A stretch of 64,000 bases of DNA from Akkermansiaceae bacterium (GCA_024233085.1 JACKQC010000018.1:1-64000), one strand, 5' to 3'; shown: positions 51,957-62,204, counted from the first letter of the stretch. Made by a program: numbers and translations. The notes: generated from the sequence alone by a model not told the origin.

Positions 51957-53285
51957 TCACATCATGTTGAGCATTCGCGCGTGGCCTTGGTCGGTCAGCT
52001 CGTGGCTGTTCTCGTCGCGCGCCGCCGCCGGGTTTGTCAGGCGGGCCCGGGCGCGCTCGACGAAGAAGTTCAGCGGACCGTCCTCGCGGGCCGGGTGGGC
52101 GGCCCGGGCGAAAAAATCGAGCGCCTCGGCGTATTTGCCGCCGCGGTAGAGGATCACGCCCTGCCAGAAGGCGTCGCGCCGCGCGCGGTCCGGCTCGGCG
52201 AAGCCCTCCCGGGTCGCGAGCAGTTGATAGACCTCGCTCATCATGTTGCGATCCGGATCGTAGAACATCTCCATCGGCCGCACCTCGCAGGCCTCCCGCA
52301 CCAGCCGGTGCGTTCGCGCGCTGACCAGCAGGTCCGAGCCGTAGCGGCGGTTCGCCTGCGCCAGGCGCCGGGAAAAATCCGTCTCGCTCCCCAGGCCCGA
52401 GAAATAGAAATGCCGCCGCGATCCGTAAACGCCCACCGTCATCGTGCCCGAGCTGATCGCCACCCCGTAGTCGAGCCGCTGGAACCACCGCGTCTCGCAC
52501 TCGTCGTTGAGGTTGCGCAGCCGCGTCCGCAGTTCCAGCGCCGCCGCGCAGGCGTCGTGCGCGTGGCGCTCCGTCGCCTGCAGGATGCCGAAAAACACCC
52601 GCACCAAGTCCGGGCTCGACTCGTCGAGGTAGCCGCCGCGCGACATCAGGAAATCCGCCGTGTTGCGCAGGAAGAGATTGCTCATCGCCAGCACGTCGGC
52701 CGGCGAGACTTTCTCGCGCAGCTCGGCGTGGTTGAAGATGCGGCAGGTCAGCACGCTCATCTCGCGCGTCGCCCCGTTGAAATTCAGCGGCTCCGGCGAG
52801 TCCATGAGCTGGTTGAAGGTCCCCCGCGACACCCGGGCGCCGAGCACATTCTGCAGCAGCCGCTTTCGCATCCCGTGCTCCGAGCCCGCGTAGAAAATCC
52901 CCGAGGCCGTCGCCAGCAGCGCCGTCGCCAGGCAGGAGAAAGGCTCGTAGAGCACCCCGTAGAGCGCCAGCGTCGGCGACAGGCCCAGCAGCACGACCAG
53001 GATGGTCAGAAAGACCAGCATCTTGTGCCCCACCTGCGGGATGTCGATCACGCACCACGTCGCCCCGAAGGCGATCGCCACGATCAGCAGATTCTCCATC
53101 CAGATCCATTGCGAGCCCGAGCCCGGCGCCGCCCCCCTTTCCGCGACGGGAAAGAACCCGATCTGCGCGTAGAGTTTTCCCAGCCACTTCGCCAGATCCA
53201 CGAAAACCCCCGCGTGGTAAAGCGCCAGCATGGCGGCCGCCACGAGAAAGCCGATCAGGAAGGAAACCAGAAGGTAACGCCGCAT
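51957..53285 (-). CDS. Membrane protein with degenerate class III nucleotide-cyclase domain
   Basis: A 442-residue protein. Four or so N-terminal membrane segments (LLVSFLIGFLVAAAMLALY, LLIVAIAFGATWCVI, LVFLTILVVLLGLSPTLAL, CLATALLATASGIFYA). The cyclase-like domain spans residues 170-340: MSVLTCRIFNHAEL stands where active enzymes have FxDI, so the first metal Asp is missing. GGYLDESSPDLVRVFFG keeps the second Asp, and YGVAISSGTMTVGVYGS matches the usual second half. The Asn/Arg pair that contacts ATP is not conserved (SETDFSRRLAQ). A TPR-like segment follows (YRGGKYAEALDFFARA). Probably a non-catalytic sensor or binding domain. Confidence 0.7.
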   Translation of the reverse strand: MRRYLLVSFLIGFLVAAAMLALYHAGVFVDLAKWLGKLYAQIGFFPVAERGAAPGSGSQWIWMENLLIVAIAFGATWCVIDIPQVGHKMLVFLTILVVLLGLSPTLALYGVLYEPFSCLATALLATASGIFYAGSEHGMRKRLLQNVLGARVSRGTFNQLMDSPEPLNFNGATREMSVLTCRIFNHAELREKVSPADVLAMSNLFLRNTADFLMSRGGYLDESSPDLVRVFFGILQATERHAHDACAAALELRTRLRNLNDECETRWFQRLDYGVAISSGTMTVGVYGSRRHFYFSGLGSETDFSRRLAQANRRYGSDLLVSARTHRLVREACEVRPMEMFYDPDRNMMSEVYQLLATREGFAEPDRARRDAFWQGVILYRGGKYAEALDFFARAAHPAREDGPLNFFVERARARLTNPAAARDENSHELTDQGHARMLNMM

Positions 53286-53463
53286 TCGAGCCGGGAGAGA
53301 CGGGAAAAAAATCGAGGGGAGACGCGTGTGACGGCAGGCACCCTAAACCCCGAACGCGGGGGAATCGACGTGAAATTCGCGAATTGTCGCCGCCCGAAAA
53401 CCCCGTTTGCCCTCCCGCGCATCCGATTCAAGGTTGGGATACACACGGCCTCTCCCCCCCCTC

Positions 53464-55104
53464 ATGCCCACGCCCGAATTCTTTTACCAGGAAATGTTCG
53501 AACTCGGTGAGGACGACACCGAATACCGCCTCCTCACCGCCGAGCACGTGTCCCTCGCGCCCTTCGGCGACACTGAGATCCTCCAGGTCGCGCCCGAGGC
53601 CCTGACCCTGCTCGCCAACCAGGCCTTCCATGATATCAATTTCTTCCTCCGGCCCCGGCACCTCCGCCAGGTGGCCGCCATCCTCGACGATCCCGAGGCC
53701 TCCGAGAACGACCGCATGGTCGCCCTCACCCTGCTGAAAAACGCCGACGTCGCCTCCGCCGGGCTGCTGCCCTTTTGCCAGGACACCGGCACCGCCATCG
53801 TCATGGGCAAGAAGGGCCAGCAGGTCTGGACCGGCGGCGGCGACGAGGCCGCGCTGTCGAGGGGCGTCTATCTCGCCTACACGGAAAACAACCTCCGCTA
53901 CTCGCAGAACGCCCCGCTCACCCTATTCGACGAGAAAAACACCGGCACCAATCTGCCCGCGCAGTTCGACCTCTACGCCGCCGCCGGCGACGAGTACAAG
54001 TTCCTCTTCATCGCCAAGGGCGGCGGCTCCGCCAACAAGTCCTTCCTCTACCAGGAGACCCGCGCCATTCTCAATCCCAAGAGCCTCGTGCCCTTTCTGA
54101 CCGAGAAAATGCTCACCCTCGGCACCGCCGCCTGCCCGCCCTATCACCTCACCTTCGTCATCGGCGGCACCTCCGCCGAGGCGACCATGAAACACGTCAA
54201 GCTCGCCTCGACCAAATACTACGACCACCTGCCCACCACCGGCAACGAGCACGGCCGCGCCTTCCGCGACCTCGAACTCGAAGAGCAAATGCTCGAGGCC
54301 GCCCGCACCTGCGGCATCGGCGCCCAGTTCGGCGGGAAATACTTCGCCCTCGACGTCCGCGTCATCCGCCTGCCGCGCCACGGCGCCTCATTGCCCGTCG
54401 GCATCGGCGTGTCCTGCTCCGCCGACCGCCAGGCCAAGGGAAAGATCACCCGTGACGGCGTCTTCATCGAAAAACTCGAGACCCACCCGCTCCAGTACAT
54501 TCCCGAGGATCTGCGCCACCGGAAGGACACCGACGCCGTCCGCGTCGACCTCAACAAGCCGATGGACGCCATCCGCGCCGAGCTGAGCCAGTATCCCGTG
54601 ACGACCCGCCTCCTCCTCAATGGCCCCATCGTCGTCGCCCGCGACATCGCCCACGCGAAGCTGAAGGAGCGCCTCGACGCCGGCGGCGAGTTGCCCGACT
54701 ACTTCAAGGCCCACCCCGTCTATTACGCCGGTCCCGCCAAGACCCCCGCCGGCATGGCCAGCGGCAGTTTTGGCCCGACGACCGCCGGCCGGATGGACAG
54801 CTACGTCGATCTGTTTCAAAGCCACGGCGGCAGCCTGGTGATGCTGGCGAAAGGCAACCGCGGCCAGCAGGTCACCGACGCCTGCAAGGCCCACGGCGGC
54901 TTCTACCTCGGCAGCATCGGCGGCCCCGCCGCCATCCTCGCCAAGGAAAGCATCAAGAGCCTCGAAGTCGTCGAATTCCCCGAACTCGGCATGGAAGCCA
55001 TCTGGAAGATCGAAGTCGTCGATTTCCCCGCCTTCATCCTCATCGACGACAAGGGCAACGATTTCTTCCAAAGCGTCGGCCCCGGCTGCACGATGCCGCA
55101 CTGA
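53464..55104 (+). CDS. fumA: Class I fumarate hydratase
   Basis: A 546-residue iron-sulfur fumarase interconverting fumarate and malate. Cluster ligands are in LLPFCQDTGTAIVMGKKGQ near residue 105, GVSCSADRQAKGK near residue 320, and DACKAHGGFYLGSIGGPAA near residue 475. The C-terminal domain has GMASGSFGPTTAGRMDSYV and ELGMEAIWKIEVVDFPAF. The ATG at 53464 is preferred to an upstream in-frame codon because the sequence before it reads as low complexity. Divergent from the cyclase-like gene, about 180 bp apart. Confidence 0.94.
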   Translation: MPTPEFFYQEMFELGEDDTEYRLLTAEHVSLAPFGDTEILQVAPEALTLLANQAFHDINFFLRPRHLRQVAAILDDPEASENDRMVALTLLKNADVASAGLLPFCQDTGTAIVMGKKGQQVWTGGGDEAALSRGVYLAYTENNLRYSQNAPLTLFDEKNTGTNLPAQFDLYAAAGDEYKFLFIAKGGGSANKSFLYQETRAILNPKSLVPFLTEKMLTLGTAACPPYHLTFVIGGTSAEATMKHVKLASTKYYDHLPTTGNEHGRAFRDLELEEQMLEAARTCGIGAQFGGKYFALDVRVIRLPRHGASLPVGIGVSCSADRQAKGKITRDGVFIEKLETHPLQYIPEDLRHRKDTDAVRVDLNKPMDAIRAELSQYPVTTRLLLNGPIVVARDIAHAKLKERLDAGGELPDYFKAHPVYYAGPAKTPAGMASGSFGPTTAGRMDSYVDLFQSHGGSLVMLAKGNRGQQVTDACKAHGGFYLGSIGGPAAILAKESIKSLEVVEFPELGMEAIWKIEVVDFPAFILIDDKGNDFFQSVGPGCTMPH

Positions 55105-55172
55105 GCCGGCCATCGCGGAGGCCGTGTCGCCGCTGGCGTGAGCGAGCGGACCGGCGGAAGACCGGAAGACCG

Positions 55173-55229
55173 TAAACAGGGTCAGGTCCGAGACTCAACC
55201 CTGTTGGGTCGGCCAAGCAACCCTGTCTG
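55173..55229. repeat. Phased AACAGGGT repeat, cluster F (inverted pair plus direct unit)
   Basis: AACAGGGT at 55175 and ACCCTGTT at 55198 (offset 23), then a further ACCCTGTC at 55220, 22 bp beyond the second arm. This single cluster shows both spacing rules. It lies about 70 bp after the fumarase stop. Confidence 0.88.
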
Positions 55230-55255
55230 GCCATCAAGCAATCGCCACGAAGGCG

Positions 55256-55460
55256 GCAGTCATGGCGACTCTGGCTCAAGCAATGGCGGCTCGGACTCAA
55301 GCAATGGCGACTTGGGCTCAAGCAATGGCGACTTGGGCTCAAGCAATGGCGACTTGGGCTCAAGCAATGGCGGCTCGGGCTCAAGCAATGGCGACTCGGG
55401 CACAAGCAATGGCGGCTCGGGCACAAGCAATGGCGGCTCGGACTCAGGCAATGGACTGAA
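55256..55460. repeat. 21-bp minisatellite, about nine units
   Basis: Units of CAAGCAATGGCGRCTYGGG plus a CT pair repeat every 21 bp, with starts at 55277, 55298, 55319 and so on to 55445. As 21 is a multiple of three, most frames stay open and read as artificial heptads (e.g. AQAMATW). No start site, domain or codon bias supports a protein. Confidence 0.85.
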
Positions 55461-55543
55461 TATCAATGAGTTAAGGCAAAAGCGTGGAAATGCTCGCCCT
55501 TTTGATGACATTTCGGTGGTGAGCGGCGGATCGCCATCCAGGC

Positions 55544-56990
55544 GGCGGTGGCCGAAATGTGGCCGCGAGCGTGAGCGAGTGGACCGCTCAAGCCCGGCGA
55601 GGACGGTGGTCGGTGGCCGGTGGCCGGAAGACTGAAATGTGGCCGCGAGCGTAAGCGAGTGGATCGGCGTTTCCGGCGCGTTTCCGCGAGCGGATTTCCC
55701 TCCGTTTTCCGTTTCTCGCACCGGTCGGGAGAATCGGGGAAAGGTGGGGCGAGGCGTCCCTGCCGAGCCGTCGTAACGCCCCGCCGCGTTCGTCCCGCCC
55801 CAACCCGTCTGCGAAACCCTCCGCGAAACCCTCCGCGAAAGAGAAAGCATAAGCAAAACGGGGAGAGTCAGGGCTTCGGCGAAGGGGTGGGAGGACGTCC
55901 GACGCTGTCGGGCATCGCGACGGCTCGGCAGGGACGTCTCGCCCCACCCGGCTGCCGCCGTTCGCTTTGTCCGCCACCGTTGGCGGGAGCCGGGGTCGGG
56001 ATCGGGATCGGTCCTTTGAGCCTTGCGAAATAGTCGAGACTCGCTCGCGCGACGTATCGGTATCCAGAACGAAGGCGGTGGCCGAAATGTGGCCGCGAGC
56101 GTGAGCGAGTGGACCGCGGTTCCGGCGCGTCGCCGCTATCAGTTTTCCAGTCCGTTTTCCGTTTCTCGCACCGGCCGGGAGAATCGGAGAAAGGTGGGGC
56201 GAGGCGTCCCTGCCGAGCCGTCGTAACGCCCCGCCGCGTTCGTCCCGCCCCAACCCGTCCGCGAAGCCAACCGCGGAACCAACCGCGAAGCCATCCGCGA
56301 AACCCTCCGCGAACCCCTCCGCGAAAGAGAAAGCATATGCAAAACGGGGAGAGTCAGGGCTTCGGCGAGGGGTCGGGAGGACGTCCGACGCTCTCGGGCA
56401 TCGCGACGGCTCGGCAGGGACGCCTCGCCCCACCTGGCTGCCGCCGCCAGCTTTATCCTATCGCCGGTGAACGGACCCGAGGCGGGATCGGTCCTTTGAG
56501 CCTTGCGAAATAGTCGAGACTCGCTCGCGGCGACGTATCGGTATCCAGAACGAAGGCGGTGGCCGAAATGTGGCCGCGAGCGTGAGCGAGTGGACCGCGG
56601 TTCCGGCGCGTCGCCGCTATCAGTTTTCCAGTCCGTTTTCCGTTCCTCGCACCGGCCGGGAGAATCGGGGAAAGGTGGGGCGAGGCGTCCCTGCCGAGCC
56701 GTCGTAACGCCCCGCCGCGTTCGTCCCGCCCCAACCCATCCACGAAACCAACCGCGAAACCAACCGCGAAAGCGAAAGCATATGCAAAACGGGGAGAGAC
56801 AGGGCTTCGGCGAGGGGGTGGGAGGACGTCCGACGCTGTCGGGCATCGCGACGGCTCGGCAGGGACGCCTCGCCCCACCCGGCTGCCGCCGCCAGCTTTA
56901 TCCTATCGCCGGTGAACGGACCCGAGGCGGGAGCCGGGGCGGGATCGGGCCTTTGGGCGGGCTTCCGAATTCTTCAAGGAGACGCCTTTG
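55544..56990. repeat. Three long direct repeats (450-480 bp period), non-coding
   Basis: Three imperfect copies, each opening with GAAATGTGGCCGCGAGCG (55634, 56084, 56565), plus one orphan opener at 55554. Offsets are 450 and 481 bp. Within each copy a variable number of CGCGAAACCC-like units occurs, as does a block GGGCGAGACG that reads similarly in the reverse direction. Long frames exist on both strands but are low complexity and change between copies, so no gene is supported. The rest of the gap (55105-55172 and 56991-57179) shows nothing more. Confidence 0.8.
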
Positions 56991-57179
56991 GGTGCCAATG
57001 GGGCCGAGTAAGCCGTCGGCGGCGTCGTGAGGGGTGCAAGATGGGCCGTGACGGCTGCAAATGCGTCCGAGACGGCCCGGGAATCGGGAAATCCCCCGGG
57101 GACCGATTTCTTGCCGGGCGGTTCGAAGAGGAACCGACACGCCGGCTGGAGGATGGGAAGGCGACCGCCGCTTTGGGCC

Positions 57180-60100
57180 TTAACCGGCGGCCTCGAGTTC
57201 GGCGGCGTAGAGTTCGGCGGTCTTTTGGCGGAGGTCGTCGAGACCGATCTCGCCTTTGTCGGCCTTCGCGAGGAGGGAGCGCTGGGCGAGGTAGTCCTTG
57301 TTCACCTGGCCGGCTTTGCTCTGAAGCATGCGCCAGCTCTTCCGGCGCTCGACGCAGAAGAGGACGGTCTGCCGGGAGATGGTGTAGTGGCGGACTTTGC
57401 CGCCGACCTCGGCCTTGATGTAAACGCCGAAGTCGGGGACAAAACTGCGGTGGTCGGGGTCGAAGACGCGGCGTTTGACGACGTCGTCCTGGGTGATGAG
57501 GACGAGCATGTCGTCGAGGTGGATGAACTCGCCGGTCTCCTCCTCCTTGATGGCCCGGAGATGCTTGCGGAAGCGGGCCTCGGTGGTGGCCCAGTGGGCG
57601 ACGGTGTAGGAGAACTTGCTCTTGTCGCTGTGGGTGGCCTGGTACCAGTCGCGGTCGAGGGAGGGGTTGCCCTTGAGGTCGAAGCATTCCTGGGAAAGCT
57701 CGCCGCCCTGGGGATTGAAGACGAACTCGGGCATGCCGCGGGAGTCGCGGGCGAGCTTGGCCTGGGCGGCGGACATATCGTCGGCGACGCCGTGCTCGGG
57801 CTGGCAGGTGGTGTAGCACTGGAAGAAGGCGGTGCCGCGGTACTCGAGGCCCTCGAGGACGCTCTGGTAGAGCTTGGCGGCGTTGGCCATGGACACCTGG
57901 GCGATGTAGGGGCTGCCGTGGCCGGCGGTGAGGATCTCGGCGACGTTTTTCTTCTCGTGCAGCTTGCCCTGGGAGGCTTTGCCGAACTGGTTCATGTCGT
58001 AGCCGCCCATCATGGTGGAGCTGTCGGAATTCTGCCCGCCGGTGTTGGAGTAAACCTGGGTGTCGAGCATGACGCCCTTCACGTTGGGGCGGTTCTGCAG
58101 GATGACTTTGGAGAGGTTCTGGAAGCCGATGTCGCCGAGGGCGCCGTCGCCGCCGACGATCCAGACTTTGGGCAGTTCCTTGATCTCCTGATCGGTCATC
58201 TGGATGTCGGTCAGGTGGGTGAGATCCCAGTAGCCGCCCTCGTCGATGACGCCGGCGCCGGAGTTGGCGGCGGAGGTCTGGCCGAGCAGGGCCTTGGCGA
58301 GGCGCTCGGGGGCGACGGAGCGCCGGGCGTGGGTGAGCAGGAGGGACTCGCCGAGCAGCCAGGAAATGGTGGGGCCGTCCTGGAAGAGGGAGTTCATCCA
58401 CGGATAGGGATGGGGATTGGACGGGGGGGTGGAGCCGTAGACGGTGTTGCAGCCGGTGGAGGCGCCCATGAACATGACGCTCATGCCGTTGGCGAGGCGG
58501 CCGTCGGTGGCCTGGAGCTTCCGGTGGTTGAAGGCGTCGACGCGCAGGACGCTGGTCAGGGCGGAAACGGTGTCCTCGTCGGAGACGGGGCCGTTTTCGG
58601 CGATGCGTTTGCGGGTGTCGGCGTCGTTCTCGCCGCCGAGGCCCATGAGGAGGTGGGCGACGGCCTGCTTGAAGAGGTCGTGCTCGGCTTCGTCGCGGGC
58701 TTTCAGCTCGGCGAGGCGGGCGGCGCCTTCGGCCTCGAGGCGGTCGGCGGCGGCGAGGAGGCGGTCGGCCTTTCGGTGATAGGCGGGGCGCATGTAGGCC
58801 TCGGTGACGGAGGCGATGGCGCGGAGGATGGATTTTTCGCCGCAGCCGGCGCAGGCGCCGTCGCCGGAGACGAGGGCCTCGTAATTGCGGCGGACCATGA
58901 GGTGGTTGCGCAGGGCGGCGGGGCGGGAATCCTCGGGTTTCTCGTCGTCGTAGAGGCCGAGGTATTTCTGCGAGGTGTCGGGCAGGAGCCGGGAGAAGAT
59001 CTGGGCGCTGGTGAGGGTGTAGTTCAGCTCCTCGGTGTCGTCGACCATGACGAGGGCATTGTGGTCGCCGCACTGCTCGACGCATTCGCCGCAGCCTTTG
59101 CAGAGGTCGCTGACGAAGATGGAGAAAAGGCCGCCCTGGCCGGGGTTCTTTTTCTCGATGGACTTGAAGATGGCGGGGACCTTCGTGTAGGCCATGGGGA
59201 CGAGGTCGAGGATGCCGTTGAACTGCTCCTTGGTCTCCGGGGTGAGTCCGGAATTGAGGGCGTCGATTTCGGCGCGGACGATTTCCTTGAAGGGGAGGGA
59301 TTCCTTGGCCTCGATGGCGGCGTTCATCTTCTCGCGGGCGCGTTCCTCGACGCCGGGCAGGGCGGCGAGGAGCAGGTCGCGCTGGGCGGGGTCGGAGACG
59401 TAGTTCCGCGCGGCGGTGGCGAGCACGGTGGCGATGTCCTGCGCGGTGTTCGGGAGCGCGGTGTCGGGGCAGGCGGTGATGCACTCCATGCACTGGGTGC
59501 AGTTCTCCGGGATGTAGAGGGGGGTCTCGCGGCGGGCGACGTATTTCGAGGCGGTGGCGCCGGTGCCGGCGGCCATGACGCCGACGGAGGCCAGGGCGCC
59601 GGCGGGCTGGTGATAGCCGAGGCCGTTGCGGAACTCGCTGTCGAATTTTCCGAGGGTGTGGACGGGGTGGCGCGCTTCCTGTCCCTGGGCGACTCCGGGG
59701 TTGGGCAGGCTGGAAAATCCGCAGCCGGCGGTCGGCAGGATGGTGTGCTCGCCCTCGGGCAGCACGGGCGTCAGGCGCATGCTGGAGCGGTCGTCGTCGT
59801 CGATGTCGCCGTACACGATCTCCTGAACCCGGCTGAAGCCGTCCTTCATGACCTTCATATTCGACTCGACGACGGCGGCGCCGAATCGGCCGAATTTCTT
59901 CTCGTACTGGGCGCGGACGACTTCGTCGAATTTCGACTCGTCGATGCCGAATTCCTCCATGAACGGGGAAACCTTGAAGAAGGCGCCGAGGAAGCTGTTC
60001 CCCTGCATGCGGAGCTGGAGGTCGGGCCGGTCGGTGGCGCCCTTGGCGATCTCGAAGCCGGGCAGGGTGAAGACGCGGATGCCGTTTTCCTTCACGAAGT

Positions 60101-61907
60101 CGCGGTACTTTTTCGGGATGCGCTTCCAGGCCATCTCGGGGGACTCGTTCGACTCCCAGACGAGGGCGCCGCCTTTTTTCAGACCGGCGAGGGGATTGGT
60201 ATGGGTGAAGGCCTTCGGATCGCAGCAGAGGACGATATCGACGTGGTTCAGCTCGCAGTTCACCCGCACCGGCGCGGGGGCGGCGACGAGGTAGTAGTTG
60301 GTCGGGGCGCCCTTTTTCTCGGAACCGTATTTCGGGTTCGCGTTGACGAAGAGGCGCGATTCGCCGGTTTCCTGCTCGAGGAGATGGGCAAAGTCACCGA
60401 TGATCTCGCCGAGGTTCTTCCCGGTGGTGATCATCCCCCAGCCGCCGATGGAGTGAAATCGCGCGGCGATGGCCCCGGGTGGAAGGAGCGAGGGAGTGTC
60501 CTTTGAAATCACCGCGTAGGGATGATCGACGCCGAGCACGAAGAAATTCTCGCCGTCGGCGGCGGTGCGGCCGTCGGTCCGGGCGGTGGCGCCGGTGGCG
60601 AACTCGTAGGCGCCGAGCGTGTGCTCGGGGCGAAAGTCGCGGGAACCGACCCCATAGGAACCATTGAAAAGGCGGGGGATTTCGTCGGCGGAAATGGCGG
60701 GCACCTTGCCTTTCCCGCCGTTCTTGTGGGCTTCGAGTCCCTTGGTCAGGGCGGTCCGGATATCCCGGCCCATGGGGTTGTCGCCGGCCATGCCCTCGTC
60801 GGTCCGCTCGATGATGATGACGTTCTTCTTGCCGCGGAGCGCCTCGATGATGGCGGCTTCGGGGAAGGGCCGGATGACGTTGATGTGAATGCTGCCGACT
60901 TTCGCGTTTCGCTGCTCGCGCAGGTAGTCGCAGGCGGCCTCGATGTTTTCGGCGGCGCAACCCAGCGAGACGAAGACGGTGTCGGCATCGTCCGTCTTGT
61001 AGCAATCGACGAGGCCATAGCGGCGGCCGGTGAGGTCGCCGAATTCGGCGTAGGCGGCCTCGATGTAACCGAGAATGGGTTCGTTCCAGTTGTTTCGGCG
61101 CGCGGCAATGCCGTTCATGTGGTGCTCCTGATTCTGCACCGGGCCGAGCAGGATGGGATTCTTGAGGTCCATCATGGCCGGCACGCGGCGGCGGCGGGGG
61201 CCGAAAAGCTCGCGCTGGGTTTCGGTGGGACAGTCGATGATGTCGCGGGGATCGCCGAGAAATTCGCGGAGAAACTCCGCCTCGGGGGCCAGCCAGGCGC
61301 GCTCGGAGTGGGTGGTGAGCATGCCGTCCTGGACATTCATGCCGGGATTGAGCGCCAGCTCGTTGACCTTGCGCAGGATGATGCCCTGATCGGCGGCTTG
61401 CTGGGCGTCCTTGGAGAAAAGGATGGTCCAGCCCGTGTCGAGGGCGGCGTAGATGTCGTCGTGGCCGCAGTGGACGTTGAGGGCATGTTTGGTCAGGGCG
61501 CGGGCGCCGACCTGGAGCACCATGGTCGAGCCCTTGCCCGGCGCGTGGTAATACTGCTCCATGGCGTAGGCGAGGCCCTGGCCGGAGGTGAAGTTGACGA
61601 CTCGGCGGCCGGTCACCGCCAGCGCCGTGGCGCCGCCCTGGGCGGCGTGCTCGCCTTCGGTCTCGATGGCGATCTTCTGGTTGCCCCAGACGTCGAGTTC
61701 GCCCGCCGCGAAGGATTGCTGGTAAAGCTCGCCGCCTTCGGTCGAGGGCGTGATGGGGTAAAAGACACCGCCTTCGGTGATCCGGGTTTCGACGTATTTC
61801 GCGACGAGCGTGTTTCCGTTGCAGGTGATGCGCATGCCGGGGTATTTCGGCTTTTCGCCGGAGGGCGTGGCGCTTTCCTTGGGCGTGTCGATGGTTTGTT
61901 CGGACAT
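57180..61907 (-). CDS. nifJ: Pyruvate:ferredoxin/flavodoxin oxidoreductase, enlarged
   Basis: A 1575-residue single-chain PFOR; typical NifJ is about 1170-1200. It oxidises pyruvate with CoA to acetyl-CoA, passing electrons to ferredoxin or flavodoxin. Domain I begins FYPITPSTEGGELYQ. The 2x[4Fe-4S] domain has CTQCMECITACPD near 800 and CKGCGECVEQCGD near 934, about 80 residues further apart than in D. africanus PFOR (family knowledge). The TPP domain has GDGACAGCGEKS near 1015, GCNTVYG near 1150 (about 130 residues of charged helix inserted between them), WIVGGDGALGDIG near 1250 and YSNTGGQNSDSS. All expected Cys are present. A ferredoxin gene is 1.4 kb away. Confidence 0.93.
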   Translation of the reverse strand: MSEQTIDTPKESATPSGEKPKYPGMRITCNGNTLVAKYVETRITEGGVFYPITPSTEGGELYQQSFAAGELDVWGNQKIAIETEGEHAAQGGATALAVTGRRVVNFTSGQGLAYAMEQYYHAPGKGSTMVLQVGARALTKHALNVHCGHDDIYAALDTGWTILFSKDAQQAADQGIILRKVNELALNPGMNVQDGMLTTHSERAWLAPEAEFLREFLGDPRDIIDCPTETQRELFGPRRRRVPAMMDLKNPILLGPVQNQEHHMNGIAARRNNWNEPILGYIEAAYAEFGDLTGRRYGLVDCYKTDDADTVFVSLGCAAENIEAACDYLREQRNAKVGSIHINVIRPFPEAAIIEALRGKKNVIIIERTDEGMAGDNPMGRDIRTALTKGLEAHKNGGKGKVPAISADEIPRLFNGSYGVGSRDFRPEHTLGAYEFATGATARTDGRTAADGENFFVLGVDHPYAVISKDTPSLLPPGAIAARFHSIGGWGMITTGKNLGEIIGDFAHLLEQETGESRLFVNANPKYGSEKKGAPTNYYLVAAPAPVRVNCELNHVDIVLCCDPKAFTHTNPLAGLKKGGALVWESNESPEMAWKRIPKKYRDFVKENGIRVFTLPGFEIAKGATDRPDLQLRMQGNSFLGAFFKVSPFMEEFGIDESKFDEVVRAQYEKKFGRFGAAVVESNMKVMKDGFSRVQEIVYGDIDDDDRSSMRLTPVLPEGEHTILPTAGCGFSSLPNPGVAQGQEARHPVHTLGKFDSEFRNGLGYHQPAGALASVGVMAAGTGATASKYVARRETPLYIPENCTQCMECITACPDTALPNTAQDIATVLATAARNYVSDPAQRDLLLAALPGVEERAREKMNAAIEAKESLPFKEIVRAEIDALNSGLTPETKEQFNGILDLVPMAYTKVPAIFKSIEKKNPGQGGLFSIFVSDLCKGCGECVEQCGDHNALVMVDDTEELNYTLTSAQIFSRLLPDTSQKYLGLYDDEKPEDSRPAALRNHLMVRRNYEALVSGDGACAGCGEKSILRAIASVTEAYMRPAYHRKADRLLAAADRLEAEGAARLAELKARDEAEHDLFKQAVAHLLMGLGGENDADTRKRIAENGPVSDEDTVSALTSVLRVDAFNHRKLQATDGRLANGMSVMFMGASTGCNTVYGSTPPSNPHPYPWMNSLFQDGPTISWLLGESLLLTHARRSVAPERLAKALLGQTSAANSGAGVIDEGGYWDLTHLTDIQMTDQEIKELPKVWIVGGDGALGDIGFQNLSKVILQNRPNVKGVMLDTQVYSNTGGQNSDSSTMMGGYDMNQFGKASQGKLHEKKNVAEILTAGHGSPYIAQVSMANAAKLYQSVLEGLEYRGTAFFQCYTTCQPEHGVADDMSAAQAKLARDSRGMPEFVFNPQGGELSQECFDLKGNPSLDRDWYQATHSDKSKFSYTVAHWATTEARFRKHLRAIKEEETGEFIHLDDMLVLITQDDVVKRRVFDPDHRSFVPDFGVYIKAEVGGKVRHYTISRQTVLFCVERRKSWRMLQSKAGQVNKDYLAQRSLLAKADKGEIGLDDLRQKTAELYAAELEAAG

Positions 61908-62204
61908 GAGAGGGACTCTGGGGCTGGCTGTGGTGGAGAAAAGGAGATTCGTGGGCTTGAAACGGCACTAATAGGGCAATCGGAGCCTTCGGTCATCTGG
62001 ATTTTGGCGCCGCGGCGGGGCCAAAAAGCGGGGGGAAAATCGTGGCATTCGCCTGCCCGCGGCGATTTCCCTCCGGCGGGCAACCCGGTGGGCCGACCGT
62101 GTAACGCAAAAACGGGAGGCGCGCAAATTGGAAAGGCGCGGATTTTCCGCCGGTCGACAGGGCGGGAGTCGCTGAAGGCGCGGAACGCCTTTTTTCGCGC
62201 AAAC

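Noticed and set aside
55040..57030. Several long open frames on both strands in the repeat region
   Set aside because: They follow from tandem repeats with lengths divisible by three and high GC. They are low complexity, overlap each other and change between repeat copies.
57027..60506. A 1159-residue rightward frame opposite nifJ
   Set aside because: Antisense shadow of the PFOR gene; Gly/Val/Asp/Glu-rich with no motifs.
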